Assembly (NCBI GenBank): GCA_005223085.1
Contig: NJBP01000006.1
Coordinates: 1 to 59,586, forward strand
Direction: 5' to 3'
Source: Candidatus Aerophobetes bacterium Ae_b3b
Lineage (GTDB): Bacteria > Aerophobota > Aerophobia > Aerophobales > AE-B3A
DNA length: 59,586 nucleotides
Shown here: piece by piece, positions 16,972 to 26,386 of the stretch
How the letters are laid out: the number at the start of each line of letters is the position of its first letter
Numbering within the stretch: the first letter of the stretch is position 1
Program-made: the position numbers and the translations under genes
The notes under the pieces: model-generated
Seen by the model: the letters and a program-made list of their open reading frames with translations, nothing else
What the model was told of the DNA's origin: nothing
The model's database searches: none

Positions 16972-18183
16972 TCAGCTACAAAGCTCCCCTATTAATCTCA
17001 GGTAATCCTTGAAATGGCGGGTGATGAGAAACTTGTCCCTAACCGCTTCCCTACCAGCCTGTCCCATTTCTCGAGCACGGGAGCTATTTTGTAATAGATA
17101 CTCAACCTTATCTGCTGCCTCCTCAATTGAGTTAACTAAAAATCCATTTTCACCGTGCTTTATCTGCATTCTTATCCCTCCAACGTTACCTGCCACGACA
17201 GGACGAGCTTTCCACAGAGCTTCGGTAACTGTCAATCCAAATCCTTCTTTTAATGATTTTTGAATTACAATGTCAGCACCTCTTTGCAGGGCATTTATCT
17301 CAAAAAAGCTTTCGGGGGCGAGGTTCAAAATATGAATATCCGGATCGCCTCCGGCTTCCTCCTTTACCTGCTTAAGAACCTGGGAACCTTCCGGGTCATC
17401 CTTTGCTTCCCCTCCTGCCAAAATCAATCGACAATCGAACCTTTTTTTAACCCCTCGATATACCTTTATTACCCCTATAGGGTCCTTAAAATAATCAAAA
17501 CGGGAGACCTGAAGCAATATGGGTTTATCCTGGGGGATTTTTAATTTTCTGAATACCCTTTTTATCTGGTCAGTTGAAAGCTCCTTATTTTTCTCACTTA
17601 AAGGGTCTATGGAAGGAGGAATTATATAATAAGCTAAAGGTAAAGGTTGAATAAAATCCTCGATGGAAAATATAGCAGCATCGTATCTTGCAATATAAGA
17701 GTATAGAAAATCCCACACCTTTTTATCTGGATGGGAAAGATCTATATGACACCTCCAGATCCATTTGTTATCTTCTTCAACCTTAATCAGGGCTGCAGGT
17801 TGTGGATCGTGAATCACCACCACATCTGAAGTAAGGTCAATCCTTTTAATATTTTCTTCACTTACTCTCCGGTACTCATTCAGCATATCCTGGGTTATAT
17901 TCTGTTTTTCTCGGAAAGAGCGCCCCTGCAGCAAATTATGAAAAAACTTAGTCGTCCAAAAGAACTTTTCTGTTCCCTGGATTACCTCCCAGCGGCAAGG
18001 AATACCTACGAGGTTGAATAAAGGCACCAAACTTCGCAAAATCTCTACCACTCCTCCACCCTTATGGGTTGAGTTGATATGCGTGACCGAGACACCCTTA
18101 ATTTTATCCGCAAGTACCAGTATTTCTTCAATTTCACCGGACCCCACAATCTTTTCATATGCCGACAGATGAGAAACTACCAT
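16972..18183 (-). CDS. treT: TreT-like trehalose synthase, GT4 glycosyltransferase
   Basis: This 403-residue GT-B glycosyltransferase has VSVTHINSTHKGGGVVEIL at its start, VVIHDPQPAALI, the GT4 core PILLQVSRFDYFKDPIGVI and LRLILAGG-like RLILAGGEAKDDP, and the donor-site acid cluster KSLKEGFGLTVTEALWKA. These match trehalose glycosyltransferring synthases, which join NDP-glucose and glucose reversibly. It is the last gene of the ABC operon running from 21260, the same linkage as the treT-malEFG clusters of thermophiles, so the imported sugar may be trehalose or maltose (inference). Confidence 0.85.
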   Translation of the reverse strand: MVVSHLSAYEKIVGSGEIEEILVLADKIKGVSVTHINSTHKGGGVVEILRSLVPLFNLVGIPCRWEVIQGTEKFFWTTKFFHNLLQGRSFREKQNITQDMLNEYRRVSEENIKRIDLTSDVVVIHDPQPAALIKVEEDNKWIWRCHIDLSHPDKKVWDFLYSYIARYDAAIFSIEDFIQPLPLAYYIIPPSIDPLSEKNKELSTDQIKRVFRKLKIPQDKPILLQVSRFDYFKDPIGVIKVYRGVKKRFDCRLILAGGEAKDDPEGSQVLKQVKEEAGGDPDIHILNLAPESFFEINALQRGADIVIQKSLKEGFGLTVTEALWKARPVVAGNVGGIRMQIKHGENGFLVNSIEEAADKVEYLLQNSSRAREMGQAGREAVRDKFLITRHFKDYLRLIGELCS

Positions 18184-18193
18184 ATCTTTATCC

Positions 18194-19054
18194 TTACTCT
18201 TTAATTGAGCCTGCTAAAATTCCTCGTACAAAATAACGCTGCAACCCAAAAAAGACGGCAAGCGAGGGAACAATGGAGATAAATACCGCTGCGGTGAGGA
18301 GTTCCCAATCCTGGCCGTAGGAGCCAACCAAACTGCTTATCTGAACAGTAATGGGTGCCACATCGGGTGTTCCTCCCAGGTAGATAAGGGCGACCAGAAG
18401 GTCATTCCATACCCACAAGAATTGAAAGATGGTAAGGGAGGCAATAATAGGCACAGAAAGCGGCAGTACAATATACAAAAAAATATAAAATGGGGGTGCC
18501 CCATCGATAGAAGCAGAATCAAAAAGCTCTTTGGGTAGTCCTGAGATGAAATTGTAGAGCATATATATTGCCAGAGGAAGCCCGTAGCCGCTATGCGCTA
18601 ACCAGATCCCCGGGAAGGTGCCGGCAAGACCTGATTTATTAAAAATCTGCAAAATTGGAATAAAGGTCATCTGGAGAGGAACCATCAAAAGTGCTATTAT
18701 AATCATAAAAACAAAGGTACGGGCAAAAAATCTCATCCAGGCAAGAGCATAAGCTGCAAATAACGCTATGCCCAGAGGTATTAGCGTAGCGGGAAGGGTG
18801 ATGAGGAAGCTGTTTAAAAAGGCTCTTCCTATACCCAAGCGGCTCAGAACCACCTCATAATTTCTTAAGGTAAGACGAACCGAGCTAAATATACTTTCAA
18901 ATACTGTCCACCAGCCGCTATTTGCTACATCCTGAGCCGGCCTAAAGGAGGTAACCAGTACCCCAATGGTGGGAATCAACCACAAGAGAGCAATGAAGAT
19001 AATTACCGTGTGCAAAAGTCCTCGAGATAGGCTTCTGCTCATCTTTTCTGTCAC
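18194..19054 (-). CDS. ABC sugar permease, MalG type
   Basis: The 286-residue protein has six predicted helices and an EAA loop FDSASIDGAPPFYIFLYIVLPL. It is translationally coupled: its ATG overlaps the stop of the upstream permease by 4 bp. It forms the membrane channel with that protein, for the binding protein at 19986. Confidence 0.92.
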   Translation of the reverse strand: MTEKMSRSLSRGLLHTVIIFIALLWLIPTIGVLVTSFRPAQDVANSGWWTVFESIFSSVRLTLRNYEVVLSRLGIGRAFLNSFLITLPATLIPLGIALFAAYALAWMRFFARTFVFMIIIALLMVPLQMTFIPILQIFNKSGLAGTFPGIWLAHSGYGLPLAIYMLYNFISGLPKELFDSASIDGAPPFYIFLYIVLPLSVPIIASLTIFQFLWVWNDLLVALIYLGGTPDVAPITVQISSLVGSYGQDWELLTAAVFISIVPSLAVFFGLQRYFVRGILAGSIKE

Positions 19055-19917
19055 CTTCTCTCCTCTCTTCTAAACCGACGCAGGTTAAGGAGCATCACGG
19101 GAAGGACAAGCAACAGCAAAACTACAGCAATGGCGCTTGATCTACCAAAGTTTCTAAACAGAAACATTTCTTTATACATACGGTTGGCAATGACTTCGGT
19201 GCCGAAGTTACCGTTGGTCATAACATAAACAATATCAAATATCTTGAGCACAAAGACTACCATGGTCGTAGCCAGTACGATGACGGTGGGCACAAGTAAG
19301 GGGAGAATAACTTTCCAGAAGACCCCCCATTCTCCAGCTCCATCAATCCGAGCTGCTTCTAAAAACTGTTTAGGAATACTTTTATATGAGGCTGAGAGTA
19401 CCACCATACAAAATCCTGTCCATACCCAGACCCCAACTGCTACAAGACAGAGATTATTAATCCAGGGTTTTTCAATCAGCCAGGCTACCGGAGGCAGGTG
19501 AAATGTATCAAGGAGAGCATTGAGAATACCAATCTGAGGAGTCCCTCCAGGTTTAAAAGCATAAACAAACTTCCAGATAACGCTAGCACTTACAAAAGAG
19601 ATAGCCATAGGCATGAAGATGATGGATTTAACAATAACCTCATATTTTACCCGGTCAAAAAGTACCGCCAGAATGAGTCCCAGAAATACCGTCACGGTGG
19701 TGAAGACTGCCACCCAGAGAACATTGTTGCGGAATGCTGTTAGCATGACCCGGTTGGTGAAAACATAGATATAGTTACCTGCTCCCACAAAGACTTGGGA
19801 ACGTTTGCCAAAAAAGGAAAGATACAAGGTATGAAAGGAAGGGTAAACGAGAAAAAAACCGAGTATAGCCAAGGCTGGAATCAGGTAAAACCAGGGAGTT
19901 AACCTCTTGGTATACAT
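19051..19917 (-). CDS. ABC sugar permease, MalF type
   Basis: A 289-residue permease with six predicted helices and an EAA loop LEAARIDGAGEWGVFWKVIL. ATG 19917 (MYTKRLTPWFYLIPALA) is chosen over GTG 19971, because the extra 18 residues are unlike the family and include a small hairpin (AGCCG/CGGCT) that lies in the intergenic region. No ATPase gene is in the operon. Confidence 0.9.
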   Translation of the reverse strand: MYTKRLTPWFYLIPALAILGFFLVYPSFHTLYLSFFGKRSQVFVGAGNYIYVFTNRVMLTAFRNNVLWVAVFTTVTVFLGLILAVLFDRVKYEVIVKSIIFMPMAISFVSASVIWKFVYAFKPGGTPQIGILNALLDTFHLPPVAWLIEKPWINNLCLVAVGVWVWTGFCMVVLSASYKSIPKQFLEAARIDGAGEWGVFWKVILPLLVPTVIVLATTMVVFVLKIFDIVYVMTNGNFGTEVIANRMYKEMFLFRNFGRSSAIAVVLLLLVLPVMLLNLRRFRREERR

Positions 19918-19985
19918 TTTTATCTCTTTTTGGAGGGAAAGGAATGTGCGACCACTTGTACGTAGCCGCACATTCGGCTTTAGAC

Positions 19986-21260
19986 CTATTCCTTATAAGC
20001 GTCAACCGCTGTTTCTTCAATTCTTTCCAGGACAGAATCCAGATCTTCACCACCTACGTAGTCCAGTATACCGCTCCAGAAAGAACCAGACCCTACCGCA
20101 GCAGGCATTAGATCAGACCCATCAAAGCGAAATGTTTCAGCACTGGCTAATACCTCGGCAGCCTTACGAGTGAGATCATCAGGATAGGCATTGGGATTCA
20201 CCCTTCTGTTAGCTGAGAGCTTCCCCAGCTCGGCTACCCAGATCTCCTGAGCACCAGCAGTTGCCAGATAGCGCATGAGAGCTTGTGCTTCTGGAGTGTC
20301 CTTGAACACCGCAAACATATCAGCAGCCCCCAAAGCAGGGGTTCCGTAGTCTAGATCAATGGACGGGAAGGGGAAGAAGCTAAAGTCTACCCCTGGTTGA
20401 AGGTCAGGATTGTACTTCAGAATGAAGCTCTTGATAAAGGTGGCCTGTTTGTGCATATATGCACGAGGGGGAGTGGTAAACAGCGCATTGGGAGCCTCAC
20501 CAAAGCTAGTGGTGAGTGCGGCTGCCGCCCCCCCATATACATATTTCTCATTTCGGGCAATCTGACCAAAAAGCTCCCAGGCACGCTTCACCATTGGATC
20601 TGTCCAGGATATTCCGTGATTGACCCACTTATCGTAAACCTCAGGTGAGGCGACTCGCAGCATAATGTCCTCGATCCAGTCAGTTCCGGGCCAGCCGCTG
20701 GCAGCCCCGGATTCAAGTCCAATAGACCAGGGAGCTTTTCCCTGAGCAGCGATTTTATCGGAAAGAGCTATCAGTTCCTCCCAGGTTTGGGGTATCTGGT
20801 AACCTGCATCCGCAAATGCCTTGGGACTATACCAGACCAGACTCTTGAGATCTGCGGAGATGAAAATGGCATATACAGTTTTCCGGTAGCTTCCCAGATC
20901 AATCCAGGTTTCGGCATATTCGTCCTGTAATTTGCTCATATCCATAAACTGGCTAAGATCAACCAGTGCCCTTATTTTGGCAAATTCCTGCATCTGACCA
21001 GGATTGGGCAAGGCAGAAATATCGGGAGGATTACCGGCTGCCACTCGGGTAGTAAGGACTGTCGGAAGATCGCGCGTACCGGTAAATTCCACTCTAATTC
21101 CGGTTTTTGCTTCAAAAGGTTCCAGCATCTTCATAAAAGCATCTCTTTCACCACCTCCCCATATACCGAGCATGGTCACAGTCTTTTCAGCAAAACCTGT
21201 GGTAGAGACTCCTCCTAGCAACAATCCCAAAATTAAGAGAAATATAATCTTTTTACCCAT
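19986..21260 (-). CDS. ABC sugar transporter, extracellular binding protein
   Basis: A 424-residue family-1 solute-binding protein with signal peptide MGKKIIFLLILGLLLGG and probable cleavage near TTGFAEK. The mature chain opens KTVTMLGIWGGGERDAFMKM and contains PPDISALPNPGQM and QIPQTWEELIAL. ATG 21260 follows AAGGAGGAAGAGA; a TTG at 21281 would include that site in the gene. It is the first gene of the second sugar operon. Confidence 0.9.
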   Translation of the reverse strand: MGKKIIFLLILGLLLGGVSTTGFAEKTVTMLGIWGGGERDAFMKMLEPFEAKTGIRVEFTGTRDLPTVLTTRVAAGNPPDISALPNPGQMQEFAKIRALVDLSQFMDMSKLQDEYAETWIDLGSYRKTVYAIFISADLKSLVWYSPKAFADAGYQIPQTWEELIALSDKIAAQGKAPWSIGLESGAASGWPGTDWIEDIMLRVASPEVYDKWVNHGISWTDPMVKRAWELFGQIARNEKYVYGGAAAALTTSFGEAPNALFTTPPRAYMHKQATFIKSFILKYNPDLQPGVDFSFFPFPSIDLDYGTPALGAADMFAVFKDTPEAQALMRYLATAGAQEIWVAELGKLSANRRVNPNAYPDDLTRKAAEVLASAETFRFDGSDLMPAAVGSGSFWSGILDYVGGEDLDSVLERIEETAVDAYKE

Positions 21261-21442
21261 TCTCTTCCTCCTTCGGTTCAACTTTGTACTTTAAAACTCA
21301 ACTGGTCCCTTTATTTCCTCACCTCCTCTGAACCTTTACTTTTTTCTTGCCTTTCTCTATCAGAGCTTCGGTAACAGAACGTGTACGCGATTAAAAACTT
21401 TCTTTAAAACTAATAGGTAAAATTTTCTAAGAAAGCAATTGT

Positions 21443-21470
21443 AATTTACCGTGATTTAGAACCCTGTCAA
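21443..21470 (-). promoter_or_regulatory. Promoter of the second sugar ABC operon
   Basis: On the minus strand TTGACA (21470-21465) and TAAATT (21448-21443) are spaced 16 bp apart. A near-palindrome CGCGTACACG just downstream (about 21380-21389) could be a LacI-type operator, which is speculative. The leader is about 180 bases. Confidence 0.5.
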
Positions 21471-21509
21471 CTAATTGGACAATCAAGACACTCTCTTCTT
21501 TTGTCTCGC

Positions 21510-22544
21510 TCATCCTAAAGATCCGACTGCCTCTCCCCTTACCCCTTTTCTCATCCTCTCGCTCTCTTTAGTTAATCTTTCCAAATTTTCATTGGTTAGG
21601 ATCTCTACCCGAGGATAAGGACTTATGTGAGTTAACTTTTCCTTTAGACTTTGAGGCCAATTTTTTGCCAGCTTGAGGACCCCTTCTTTTCCTTCCACAG
21701 AGAAAACCTCTCCCAGAATTTCCAGAGGAAGAGTGTGAGGCGAGATGCAAGCAATCTGGGCTGCCTTGAGCGCATAACTGTTGCCATTGAAGGAAATACT
21801 AACCCCTCCTCCTTCGCTTACCAACCTCAATGCCTCTACGTCGGTGATGCTGTCTCCTACATACATTACCTGCGAAATTTCCCGGCCTTTTAACGAATCA
21901 ACCACAGCCTTAGCTTTTTCCATTCCCCCTATGGGCCTTGTCTCTTTTATTATCTTGCCGCATTCCAGAGAAGGAATTTCCTCCTGGAAGACTTCCTCCA
22001 GCCGTGATATGGTCCTTCTGGTTGATGGTAAAAGATCCTCTTTTTCCCTTACTCCTGAAAGATCAATAAAAGGCAGTTTAAGTATTTCCTGAAGAAGAGC
22101 TTTCAGCCTTCTTATCTCCTCGAAAGAGATCTGGTACCTATCAAGATCGAGGAAAGTAGAATAGGTATTCTTGACGGGAAAACCTACAAAGTCACAAAGT
22201 GCTTCTATATAAGGCTGATAGCTGGTGCTGATGATAAAGGTGGGCATCTTTTGGTTCAGGTGAGAAAGAGTCTCTTTAGCTCCAGGGATTAAGAGAAGAT
22301 GACTGGCAGAATACTCTTTTATCCCTTGATTGGTGGCTCCATAAGCTTTTAAAAAGGGCAAAATGAGGCTCAAAGTGGTGCCGGCTTTGTATCCTTTTCT
22401 TTTGATAACATCGGCCAGAAAATCATCGTACTTACTTATTAAGGAGAAAAACCTTCCTCCTTGAGGGATAAAATATTCTGAAAGCTCCAGGGCATTATCG
22501 TTCCTGGTTAAGGGACCTTCACAATCAATGCATATCTGTCTCAC
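21510..22544 (-). CDS. HAD-superfamily phosphatase, COG4030-like
   Basis: This 344-residue protein opens VRQICIDCEGPLTRNDNALE, where the nucleophile Asp is in the motif DCEGP rather than the common DxDxT. Later blocks are FIISTSYQPYIEAL (motif II Ser) and MYVGDSITDVEALRL (motif IV Asp pair). This pattern fits the COG4030 group of predicted phosphohydrolases, first noted in archaea. Substrate unknown. GTG 22544 follows GAGGAG by 6 bases and overlaps the upstream formyltransferase gene by 20 bp, suggesting coupling. Confidence 0.75.
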   Translation of the reverse strand: MRQICIDCEGPLTRNDNALELSEYFIPQGGRFFSLISKYDDFLADVIKRKGYKAGTTLSLILPFLKAYGATNQGIKEYSASHLLLIPGAKETLSHLNQKMPTFIISTSYQPYIEALCDFVGFPVKNTYSTFLDLDRYQISFEEIRRLKALLQEILKLPFIDLSGVREKEDLLPSTRRTISRLEEVFQEEIPSLECGKIIKETRPIGGMEKAKAVVDSLKGREISQVMYVGDSITDVEALRLVSEGGGVSISFNGNSYALKAAQIACISPHTLPLEILGEVFSVEGKEGVLKLAKNWPQSLKEKLTHISPYPRVEILTNENLERLTKESERMRKGVRGEAVGSLG

Positions 22545-23379
22545 AGTTAATCTCCTCATTCAGGCAATAGCCCTCAATTATCTTGCCTCCCCTCATTAGT
22601 TTCTTTCCTCTTAGCTCGATTTTTTTATTAGACAGAGCTTTTAAGGTATGAACTATCAAAGGAAGCTCTCGCCTCACCCCTTCTTTTCTTATTTCCTTAA
22701 ACAAGGGCTCGTTTTCTCCTTCTTCTCTTTTTATCGTTTCCAGAGGTTTTCTCTTAAGCTTTTCTTCTAATTTTTCCCATAAGAAATCAAATTTTCCACC
22801 CTTTATGGGGAAAGTGCAATAAGTCAAAGGGGGACCGGCATCGAGCTCAGGAGTAACCAGATGCATCATTACTCCCGTTTGCCGCTCATTTTTTTCAATT
22901 AATTTCCAGATTACCTCCTGCCAGGTTCCCCGGGGACCTCCGGGGGCAGCCGGATGAAGATTTATCATAGGATATTTTCGACAAAGTTTTTCTCCTACGA
23001 TCAGCATGTAACCTGCCAGAACGATAAGATCAATCTCAAATTTATCTATTCTTTTTATCACCTCCTCATCGTAGAGGCTGCGCCAATGGCTAATCAATTT
23101 TGGCTTACCCCTTTTTTCCTGGACTAGAGCCTTTCTTCTCATCTCGGGCCGGAAATTCCTCGAGGAAAAAGATACCAAATCGATTCCTAACTTCTCTACC
23201 AACTTAAAAAATAAGTCGCTTTCCCTGGCCTCCCCCTTGGCTCTGTTGCTGAAAACAAAACCAATATGTAAGCTGGGCAGCCTGTCCTCTTTGATGCTAT
23301 CAGAAACTACCCTCAAAAGCTCTCGGGCTGCCTTATCTCTTCCGGTAGAAAACCATCCGATTTTATAATAGCTCATCAT
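22525..23379 (-). CDS. Formyltransferase-family protein (PurN/Fmt fold)
   Basis: The 284-residue protein has the formyltransferase core: LIVLAGYMLIVGEKLCRKYP, MINLHPAAPGGPRGTWQEVI with the catalytic His region, and TGVMMHLVTPELDAGPPL. It is longer than PurN, and the usual catalytic Asn context is not obvious, so the formyl acceptor is uncertain. It could be a PurN relative in purine synthesis or a formyltransferase for a modified sugar. It is coupled to the HAD gene. Confidence 0.75.
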   Translation of the reverse strand: MMSYYKIGWFSTGRDKAARELLRVVSDSIKEDRLPSLHIGFVFSNRAKGEARESDLFFKLVEKLGIDLVSFSSRNFRPEMRRKALVQEKRGKPKLISHWRSLYDEEVIKRIDKFEIDLIVLAGYMLIVGEKLCRKYPMINLHPAAPGGPRGTWQEVIWKLIEKNERQTGVMMHLVTPELDAGPPLTYCTFPIKGGKFDFLWEKLEEKLKRKPLETIKREEGENEPLFKEIRKEGVRRELPLIVHTLKALSNKKIELRGKKLMRGGKIIEGYCLNEEINCETDMH

Positions 23380-23680
23380 ATACCTTTATTAGCCGCAAGA
23401 TACTCAAGGGGGGAAATATCCCCCCTCGACGGCTCGAGCAAGTCGAGCCTGCTCCCCTCTTTTTTCTGATATTTGGTCTGCCGAGGTTTACTTGATAATA
23501 ATTCAGAGAGATTATTGAAATTCCTATACCTCAAAATTGCCAGGATTATCACCCCAAGTTACCTCTTTTCCGTCATTGCGAGTTTGTCGAAGACAAACGT
23601 GGAAATCTTACCTATTTAGCTGGCAAAATTTCTTCTGAAAATGAGTCACCAAGATATAAATTCCCCAGGACTAAAAATAA
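23380..23680. other. Intergenic hairpins and a REP-like sequence
   Basis: Three structures are seen. GGGGGG/CCCCCC arms lie at 23408-23425. A 7-bp stem GGCTCGA/TCGAGCC with a 5-base loop at 23431-23449 is followed by a T-rich run at 23459-23465, terminator-like on the plus strand. At 23570-23609 a CGTCATTGCGAG-type sequence with internal TTTGTCG/CGA...ACAAA complementarity resembles REP-like sequences widely scattered in bacterial genomes. There is no gene. Confidence 0.5.
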
Positions 23681-24637
23681 TCACCTACCCTTTTTGGTGA
23701 ATCCAGACAGGATCTCCTGGCCGGGATAGGTCTTCCTCCCGAATCCTCTTATGCTCTGGGAAGCAGCAAGGGTAGCTAATCTGGCGCATTCAGCCAAAGA
23801 AAGTTTTTTTAAAAGTCCGGCGAGAAATCCTGCCGCATAAACATCACCAGCTCCGGTGGTATCCACTATCTTTCCTTCTTGGGGAAAGATCTCTAGTTCT
23901 TCTTCCTGACAGAGAATATAGGAGCCCTTTTCTCCTAGCTTGCAAGCAACGATTTCTATTCCTAGCTTGAGTAGCTCCTTGCATCCTTCTTTATAGTCGT
24001 GGTGAGTTAAGATCTCAACTTCTCTCCCGGTGGAAAAGAGGATAAAGGTACGCTCCAGAATAGGAATGAGCTCTTTCATTCCCTTACTGGCGTGGGGTTC
24101 GCCAGGATCAAAGCTTATCTTAGCCCTGGTTTTCCTGGCAATTGTCTTTTGTGCCTTAAAAGGCACATCACCCAGGAAGGAACTCATATGCAAAAACTCG
24201 GCTTCATTTACATACTCGGGGTCAAGGTCAGAGTCGGAAAAGGTGTCGTTTGTATGGGGAAGGATAATGATACTTCTATCCTTTCTCTTACCCAACAGGA
24301 CAACACATAATCCACTTCTTCCCTCCCGTTTGATCTTTTCAGTATTTACCCCCACCTTCATCAGTCCTTCCAGCAAGAAGTCTCCTTCCCCATCTTTTCC
24401 CACTTTACCCAGATAACCACAGGAAAATCCCATTTTAGCCAGGGCATAGATGGTATTGGCTGCTGAGCCTCCTCCATTTTTTATCCTCAGTTTAGCCTTA
24501 CTTTTTAATGAATTTAAAAGATCCTCAAACTCGTGGTAGCTACCAACTCTTTCTCTTCCTGCCTCCAATCCTAAAAGGAGGGGGTCAACCTGGTAAATCA
24601 AATCCACATTTAAGGCTCCCAGACCTACCACATCCAT
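23681..24637 (-). CDS. PfkB-family sugar or nucleoside kinase
   Basis: The 318-residue protein begins MDVVGLGALNVDLIYQV. It has the first PfkB signature KNGGGSAANTIYALAKMG (about residues 53-70) and the second, VDTTGAGDVYAAGFLAGLL, whose Asp in GAGD is the catalytic base. It phosphorylates a sugar or nucleoside with ATP; ribokinase- or adenosine-kinase-like members cannot be told apart here. It is transcribed toward the formyltransferase-HAD pair. Confidence 0.88.
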   Translation of the reverse strand: MDVVGLGALNVDLIYQVDPLLLGLEAGRERVGSYHEFEDLLNSLKSKAKLRIKNGGGSAANTIYALAKMGFSCGYLGKVGKDGEGDFLLEGLMKVGVNTEKIKREGRSGLCVVLLGKRKDRSIIILPHTNDTFSDSDLDPEYVNEAEFLHMSSFLGDVPFKAQKTIARKTRAKISFDPGEPHASKGMKELIPILERTFILFSTGREVEILTHHDYKEGCKELLKLGIEIVACKLGEKGSYILCQEEELEIFPQEGKIVDTTGAGDVYAAGFLAGLLKKLSLAECARLATLAASQSIRGFGRKTYPGQEILSGFTKKGR

Positions 24638-24791
24638 TTAATACTCCTGCGTGAGCAATAGCTTTCCCATGATAGCATCTAGCCATGGGACGGTCAAGCA
24701 TCGGTCTTCTAGCCTTGAAATTGACATTTTCTGGTGGCTGTAGTAGGATAGCTTAGCCTTACTAAAGCATTCAGCTTTAAGCAATCAGCAA

Positions 24792-24954
24792 GTAAATACT
24801 CAGTGAACCCCGTCATCGCCAGCGAAGCAACCTCGGTAGTCGCCGGTAGCGCAGGCTGAAGCCTGCGCAAAATCTTATCCTGCGTTTATGCGCACCCTAA
24901 AGGGTGCGGCTACTCGCAGTCAACAACATAGAACGTCCTTCACTGAATATTTAC
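24792..24954. mobile_element. MITE copy 1, directly upstream of the phosphomannomutase gene
   Basis: A 163-bp element bounded by inverted repeats. The left end is GTAAATACTCAGTGAA, and the complement of the right end is GTAAATATTCAGTGAA (15 of 16 identical). It contains two strong hairpins, GCGCAGGCT/AGCCTGCGC (24849-24868) and CGCACCCT/AGGGTGCG (24891-24908), both shared with the copy at 34184. It encodes no protein. No clear target duplication is visible here. It ends 15 bp before the ATG at 24970, so it forms the gene's upstream region. Confidence 0.8.
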
Positions 24955-24969
24955 ATTGAGGATGAGGTT

Positions 24970-26385
24970 ATGGGAAAGATCAAATTTGGTACCGATGGCT
25001 GGAGGGGGGTAATTGCTGATGATTTCACCTTTGACAATGTAGCTAAAGTTGCCCAGGCCATTGCTGATTACTACCAAACCCGACCGGAGAGGAAAAAAGG
25101 GTTGGCCATAGGATATGACACCCGCTTTTTGTCCCGGGAATTTGCTGAGGAAGTAGCCCAGGTCCTCGCCGGTAACGGTCTTTCGGTAATGCTTTCTCCA
25201 GAAGATATTCCCACCCAGTGTGTTTCCTTCGCCATAACCCATAAGAATCTAGCAGGAGGGGTAATGATCACCGCCTCTCATAATCCTCCTAAGTTTAACG
25301 GGGTTAAAATCAGGGGATCCTTTGGAGGCTCGGCCCCTCCCGAGACCACCAACGCTATCGAATCCTTTCTTGATAAACACCAGGTGAAAAAGATTTCCCT
25401 AAGAGAAGCTGAAAAAAAAGGACTTTTAAAAAAAGAGGATCTGGTGTCCAGTTATCTCCAGAAGGTTGAATCCTTTTTGGACATGGATCTAATAAAGAAG
25501 GCGCATCTTAAAATCATCCACGATCCTATGTACGGTACCGGAGACAGTTTTGTGGAAAAAATCCTTGCTTCATCAAAATGTGAGGTAATCACCATTCACC
25601 ACAAATACAATCCCGGGTTTGGTGGGATAAATCCTGAACCTATTGAGGAGAACCTGGAGGATCTGAAAAGGACGGTGATAAAGGAGGGGGCAGATTTAGG
25701 AGTAGCCACTGATGGGGATGCAGATAGATTAGGAATAGTGGATAATGAGGGAAGATATCTTACCCCTCACCAGGTTTTCTCCCTTCTTCTTTTATACCTG
25801 GTAGAGGAAAAAAATCTCCGAGGGGGGGTAGTAAAAACTGTCTCTTTAGGTTATCAGCCAGAAAGAATAGCCAGAGAGTTTAATCTATCTTTAGATGAAG
25901 TACCGGTAGGCTTTAAATATGTCTGTGATAAGATGCAGGAAAAGGATATTCTTTTCGGGGGTGAGGAAAGTGGAGGATACGGCTTTCGGGGCTATCTCAT
26001 GGAGCGAGACGGCATTCTTTCGGGTCTTCTTTTTGTGGAGATGATTACCAGAATAAGCTCACTCCTTTCTGCAATTCTAAAACAAATGGAGGATAGATTT
26101 GGTGCCTCTTTCTTCAAAAGGATAGATTTTGCCGAGGCAAAAGTGAATAAACCAGAGATGATAAAAAAACTTTCTTCCCCACCCTATTCGACTTTAGGTG
26201 GAATACCCATCAGACGGACTAAAACCATCGATGGGGTCAAATTCTTCATGGAAGATGATAGCTGGCTTCTTATTCGACCCTCAGGGACCGAACCCAAAGT
26301 GAGGGTTTATGCTGAGGCCTCCAGCCAAAGCCAATTAGATAGAATCATAGAAGAAGGAGTAAAGATGGCTCGGGAGGCAATTTAA
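24970..26385 (+). CDS. Phosphoglucomutase/phosphomannomutase
   Basis: This 471-residue alpha-D-phosphohexomutase starts MGKIKFGTDGWRG. It shows the phosphoserine loop TASHNP (Ser103), the Mg-binding DGDADR at 248-253, the sugar-binding GEESGGYG, and the phosphate-binding RPSGTEPKVRVY near the C-terminus. It interconverts hexose 1- and 6-phosphates. ATG 24970 follows GAGGATGAGG. The frame extends upstream into the MITE (GTG 24904), but those 22 residues are unlike the family. The next gene starts one base after its stop. Confidence 0.95.
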   Translation: MGKIKFGTDGWRGVIADDFTFDNVAKVAQAIADYYQTRPERKKGLAIGYDTRFLSREFAEEVAQVLAGNGLSVMLSPEDIPTQCVSFAITHKNLAGGVMITASHNPPKFNGVKIRGSFGGSAPPETTNAIESFLDKHQVKKISLREAEKKGLLKKEDLVSSYLQKVESFLDMDLIKKAHLKIIHDPMYGTGDSFVEKILASSKCEVITIHHKYNPGFGGINPEPIEENLEDLKRTVIKEGADLGVATDGDADRLGIVDNEGRYLTPHQVFSLLLLYLVEEKNLRGGVVKTVSLGYQPERIAREFNLSLDEVPVGFKYVCDKMQEKDILFGGEESGGYGFRGYLMERDGILSGLLFVEMITRISSLLSAILKQMEDRFGASFFKRIDFAEAKVNKPEMIKKLSSPPYSTLGGIPIRRTKTIDGVKFFMEDDSWLLIRPSGTEPKVRVYAEASSQSQLDRIIEEGVKMAREAI

Positions 26386-26386
26386 A

